Source of the DNA: Bacteroidales bacterium
Lineage (GTDB): Bacteria > Bacteroidota > Bacteroidia > Bacteroidales > F082
Reading direction: 5' to 3'
Assembly: GCA_017549805.1 (NCBI GenBank)
Contig: JAFYNJ010000023.1
Coordinates: 1 to 34,484, forward strand
Length of the DNA stretch: 34,484 nt
This document shows positions 32,894 through 34,484 of the stretch, in pieces. Below the pieces are notes generated by a model. It was not told the DNA's origin and did no database searches. It was given only the letters and a program-made list of their open reading frames with translations. A program made the position numbers and the translations under genes. Position 1 is the first letter of the stretch; each line of letters starts with the position of its first letter.

Positions 32894-34484
32894 ATGCAAG
32901 CATTTCTTGATTACATATCATTTATGGCCGTTGCTGAAATCCTCATCAGCAAACGTGTTCAGTTGGCTGACAAGCGCCATAAAAAGCACATGCTTCACCT
33001 TATGTCGCCCAAGATGAGTTTGGGAATTCTTACAGAGGCTGATCGACAATTGCTGTCGTTGTTGCCATCAAGGAAACATTGGGTGACTCTTGGTGAAAAA
33101 GGTCGTTATCGCAAAACTGAAGACGGTGCTCATTTACAGCGTAGGTCTGCGTCGCAGTGTAACAAGATGGCCATCCAATGGACAATTGAAAAGGATATGT
33201 CTAGGGCAGTAAAGCCCGCTTATCTCCTAAAGTTGGAAACTTTTGTGACAAAACTTCAAAACCGCGTGAAGGACATTGAATTTAGGTTTGATGCCCCTAT
33301 GGTGTTCCCCGAAAAGAAAGACGAGTCGAGTTGCCGCCCTTTGTGCAAGTTTACTAATTTGGAGGATTCAGTTATTATCATCTTGGCAAACAAATACCTC
33401 ACAGAATTATTCAATAATCAATTCTACGATGAGTCACTTGCATTCCGCAGCAAACGCACATATCACGGCCAAAAGGATTATGTAACCTCTCATCACGATG
33501 CCATAGCCCGCATCAAGGAATACAGAAAGCAGATGTCGGATCGCAATCTTTATGTTTCAGAGTGTGACCTCAAAAAATTCTACGATACAGTGAGTCACAA
33601 CGTGGTCCGTAAGTGCTATCACATGCTGTTGCGCAAAGTAGCAAAAGAAAATCCAGGGCTGCAGTTCGATGAGATCAATCGAGTTTTTGAGGCGTATCTC
33701 AGATGTTACACCTTCCCAAAAAATGTATATTGCAAGAATCATTGTCCCGATTTTTGGGAAGAGAACCATATCGATGGAAAATGTCGTAGTTTCAAATGGG
33801 TGAAAGATGAGTTGCTGGACAACGGCATTGCCAAATCGCAGAGTGGTCTAATGCGAATGGGAATTGGCGTACCGCAAGGCGGTGCACTTTCGGGTCTGAT
33901 AGCCAACATGGTGCTCAACTCCGTTGACCACGAAGTGATGAGTCACACAAAAGAGAATGACTTGTATCTCCGCTATTGCGATGACATGATTATTGTTTCC
34001 ACTTGTCGCCAACGTTGCCACAAGTTGTTCTTTACATATTATAACGGAGCCAAGAAACTTAAGTTGGTGCCTCATGAACCAGAGAAACGACTTGAGTTCA
34101 ATAATCCAGAGTTTTGGAAAAGCAAAAGCAAAAATGCCTACCTGTGGGCAATGGGACAGACTGATGCCGCCGAGTGGATTGGCTTTGTAGGTTATGAGAT
34201 GCGACGTGATGGAATGATCCGTATCCGACACAAGTCGTTCCGTAAAGAGCTAGACAAGCAGAAGAGTGTTGTGTTTGAAAAAGTGTTGGATAAGATAAAT
34301 GGGAAAGATCGCGTTTCGGACGGTTCCTTGTATGGGTCACTTGAACGCAAGCTTGTATCAATGTCGGTGGGAAAAGTGGCTGTTTGGAATGCCAAATTTA
34401 TGGAAAGTGAAATGTGTTGGACTGACGGTTTTAGGGAATTAGAAATGAACCCAGTGCTTTCAAGGCAGTTGCATGAATTAGACC
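32894..34484 (+). CDS. Reverse transcriptase, defence-type or group II-like (C-terminus beyond window)
   Basis: An open frame of 530 codons runs from the ATG at 32894 off the right edge; I read each codon and found no stop. The RT core is complete and intact. An RPL...LANKYLTELFNNQFYDESLAF segment (about 143-175) resembles RT motif 2. Motif A is SECDLKKFYDTVSH (Asp225, Asp231). Motif B is GVPQGGALSGLIANMVLN (325-342). Motif C is LRYCDDMIIVS with the catalytic YCDD at 361-364. Motif D follows, and a thumb-side WIGFVGYEMRRDGMIRI. There is an N-terminal extension of about 140 residues. No maturase or HNH domain is seen so far. With a PrimPol next door it resembles the unknown-group (UG/DRT) antiphage RTs more than an intron RT, but the group is not assigned. 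M11 (32924) is an alternative start. Confidence 0.93.
   Translation, partial: MQAFLDYISFMAVAEILISKRVQLADKRHKKHMLHLMSPKMSLGILTEADRQLLSLLPSRKHWVTLGEKGRYRKTEDGAHLQRRSASQCNKMAIQWTIEKDMSRAVKPAYLLKLETFVTKLQNRVKDIEFRFDAPMVFPEKKDESSCRPLCKFTNLEDSVIIILANKYLTELFNNQFYDESLAFRSKRTYHGQKDYVTSHHDAIARIKEYRKQMSDRNLYVSECDLKKFYDTVSHNVVRKCYHMLLRKVAKENPGLQFDEINRVFEAYLRCYTFPKNVYCKNHCPDFWEENHIDGKCRSFKWVKDELLDNGIAKSQSGLMRMGIGVPQGGALSGLIANMVLNSVDHEVMSHTKENDLYLRYCDDMIIVSTCRQRCHKLFFTYYNGAKKLKLVPHEPEKRLEFNNPEFWKSKSKNAYLWAMGQTDAAEWIGFVGYEMRRDGMIRIRHKSFRKELDKQKSVVFEKVLDKINGKDRVSDGSLYGSLERKLVSMSVGKVAVWNAKFMESEMCWTDGFRELEMNPVLSRQLHELD

Noticed and set aside
32894-34484. Group II intron or diversity-generating retroelement
   Set aside because: No maturase domain, intron RNA 5' GUGYG-type start or template/variable repeat pair was seen, although the right end is missing, so this is not fully excluded.

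Overview
The window looks like chromosomal DNA from a member of the Bacteroidota, most likely Bacteroidales. The reasons are: secreted proteins ending in type IX secretion (T9SS) sorting domains, TonB-dependent receptors paired with DUF4249 lipoproteins, a DUF3244 protein, a BT4734-type primase domain, and many Bacteroidota promoters with a TAnnTTTG -7 box, several of which have a TTG box exactly 19 bp upstream.

Layout. (1) 1-7710, minus strand: a three-gene secreted-protein operon (DUF3244 protein, YadA-head/tail-fibre-like T9SS cargo, giant SpvB/VCBS/RHS protein running off the left edge). (2) 7867-11990, minus: gmhA-gmhB-sodium symporter-TPR membrane regulator, with overlapping ends throughout. 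(3) 12056-17314: conserved chromosomal genes, namely an acidic small protein, a family 2 glycosyltransferase, the SRP RNA, a PurF-family protein whose glutaminase site is lost, an ion-transporter-superfamily permease, a YciO/TsaC-family protein and tRNA-Lys(UUU). (4) 17404-26873, minus: seven cell-envelope genes (T9SS cargo, Cys-containing lipoprotein, small barrel protein, and two DUF4249 + TonB-receptor pairs), preceded by a second TPR membrane regulator (26999-28753) whose 5' coding end contains short GC-rich repeats. (5) 29144-34484: an accessory region resembling a defence island, with a DUF262 + HEPN operon on the minus strand back to back with a primase-polymerase + reverse transcriptase pair on the plus strand. 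The reverse transcriptase runs off the right edge.

The most interesting part is region 5. The HEPN protein carries an R-x4-H RNase motif. It is translationally overlapped with a DUF262 protein that lacks a visible HNH nuclease domain, so the pair looks like a sensor plus RNA-cleaving effector. Across a 370-base divergent promoter region lies a BT4734-like primase-polymerase, then a reverse transcriptase with intact catalytic motifs. Two 14-codon ORFs, each joined to the next by an ATGA stop/start overlap, precede the primase gene. Whether the two divergent modules act together is inference.

Two large coding regions are open at a window edge (1-5652 minus and 32894-34484 plus). I read both codon by codon and found no stop. 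Functional names rest on motif recognition only; no database search was possible.
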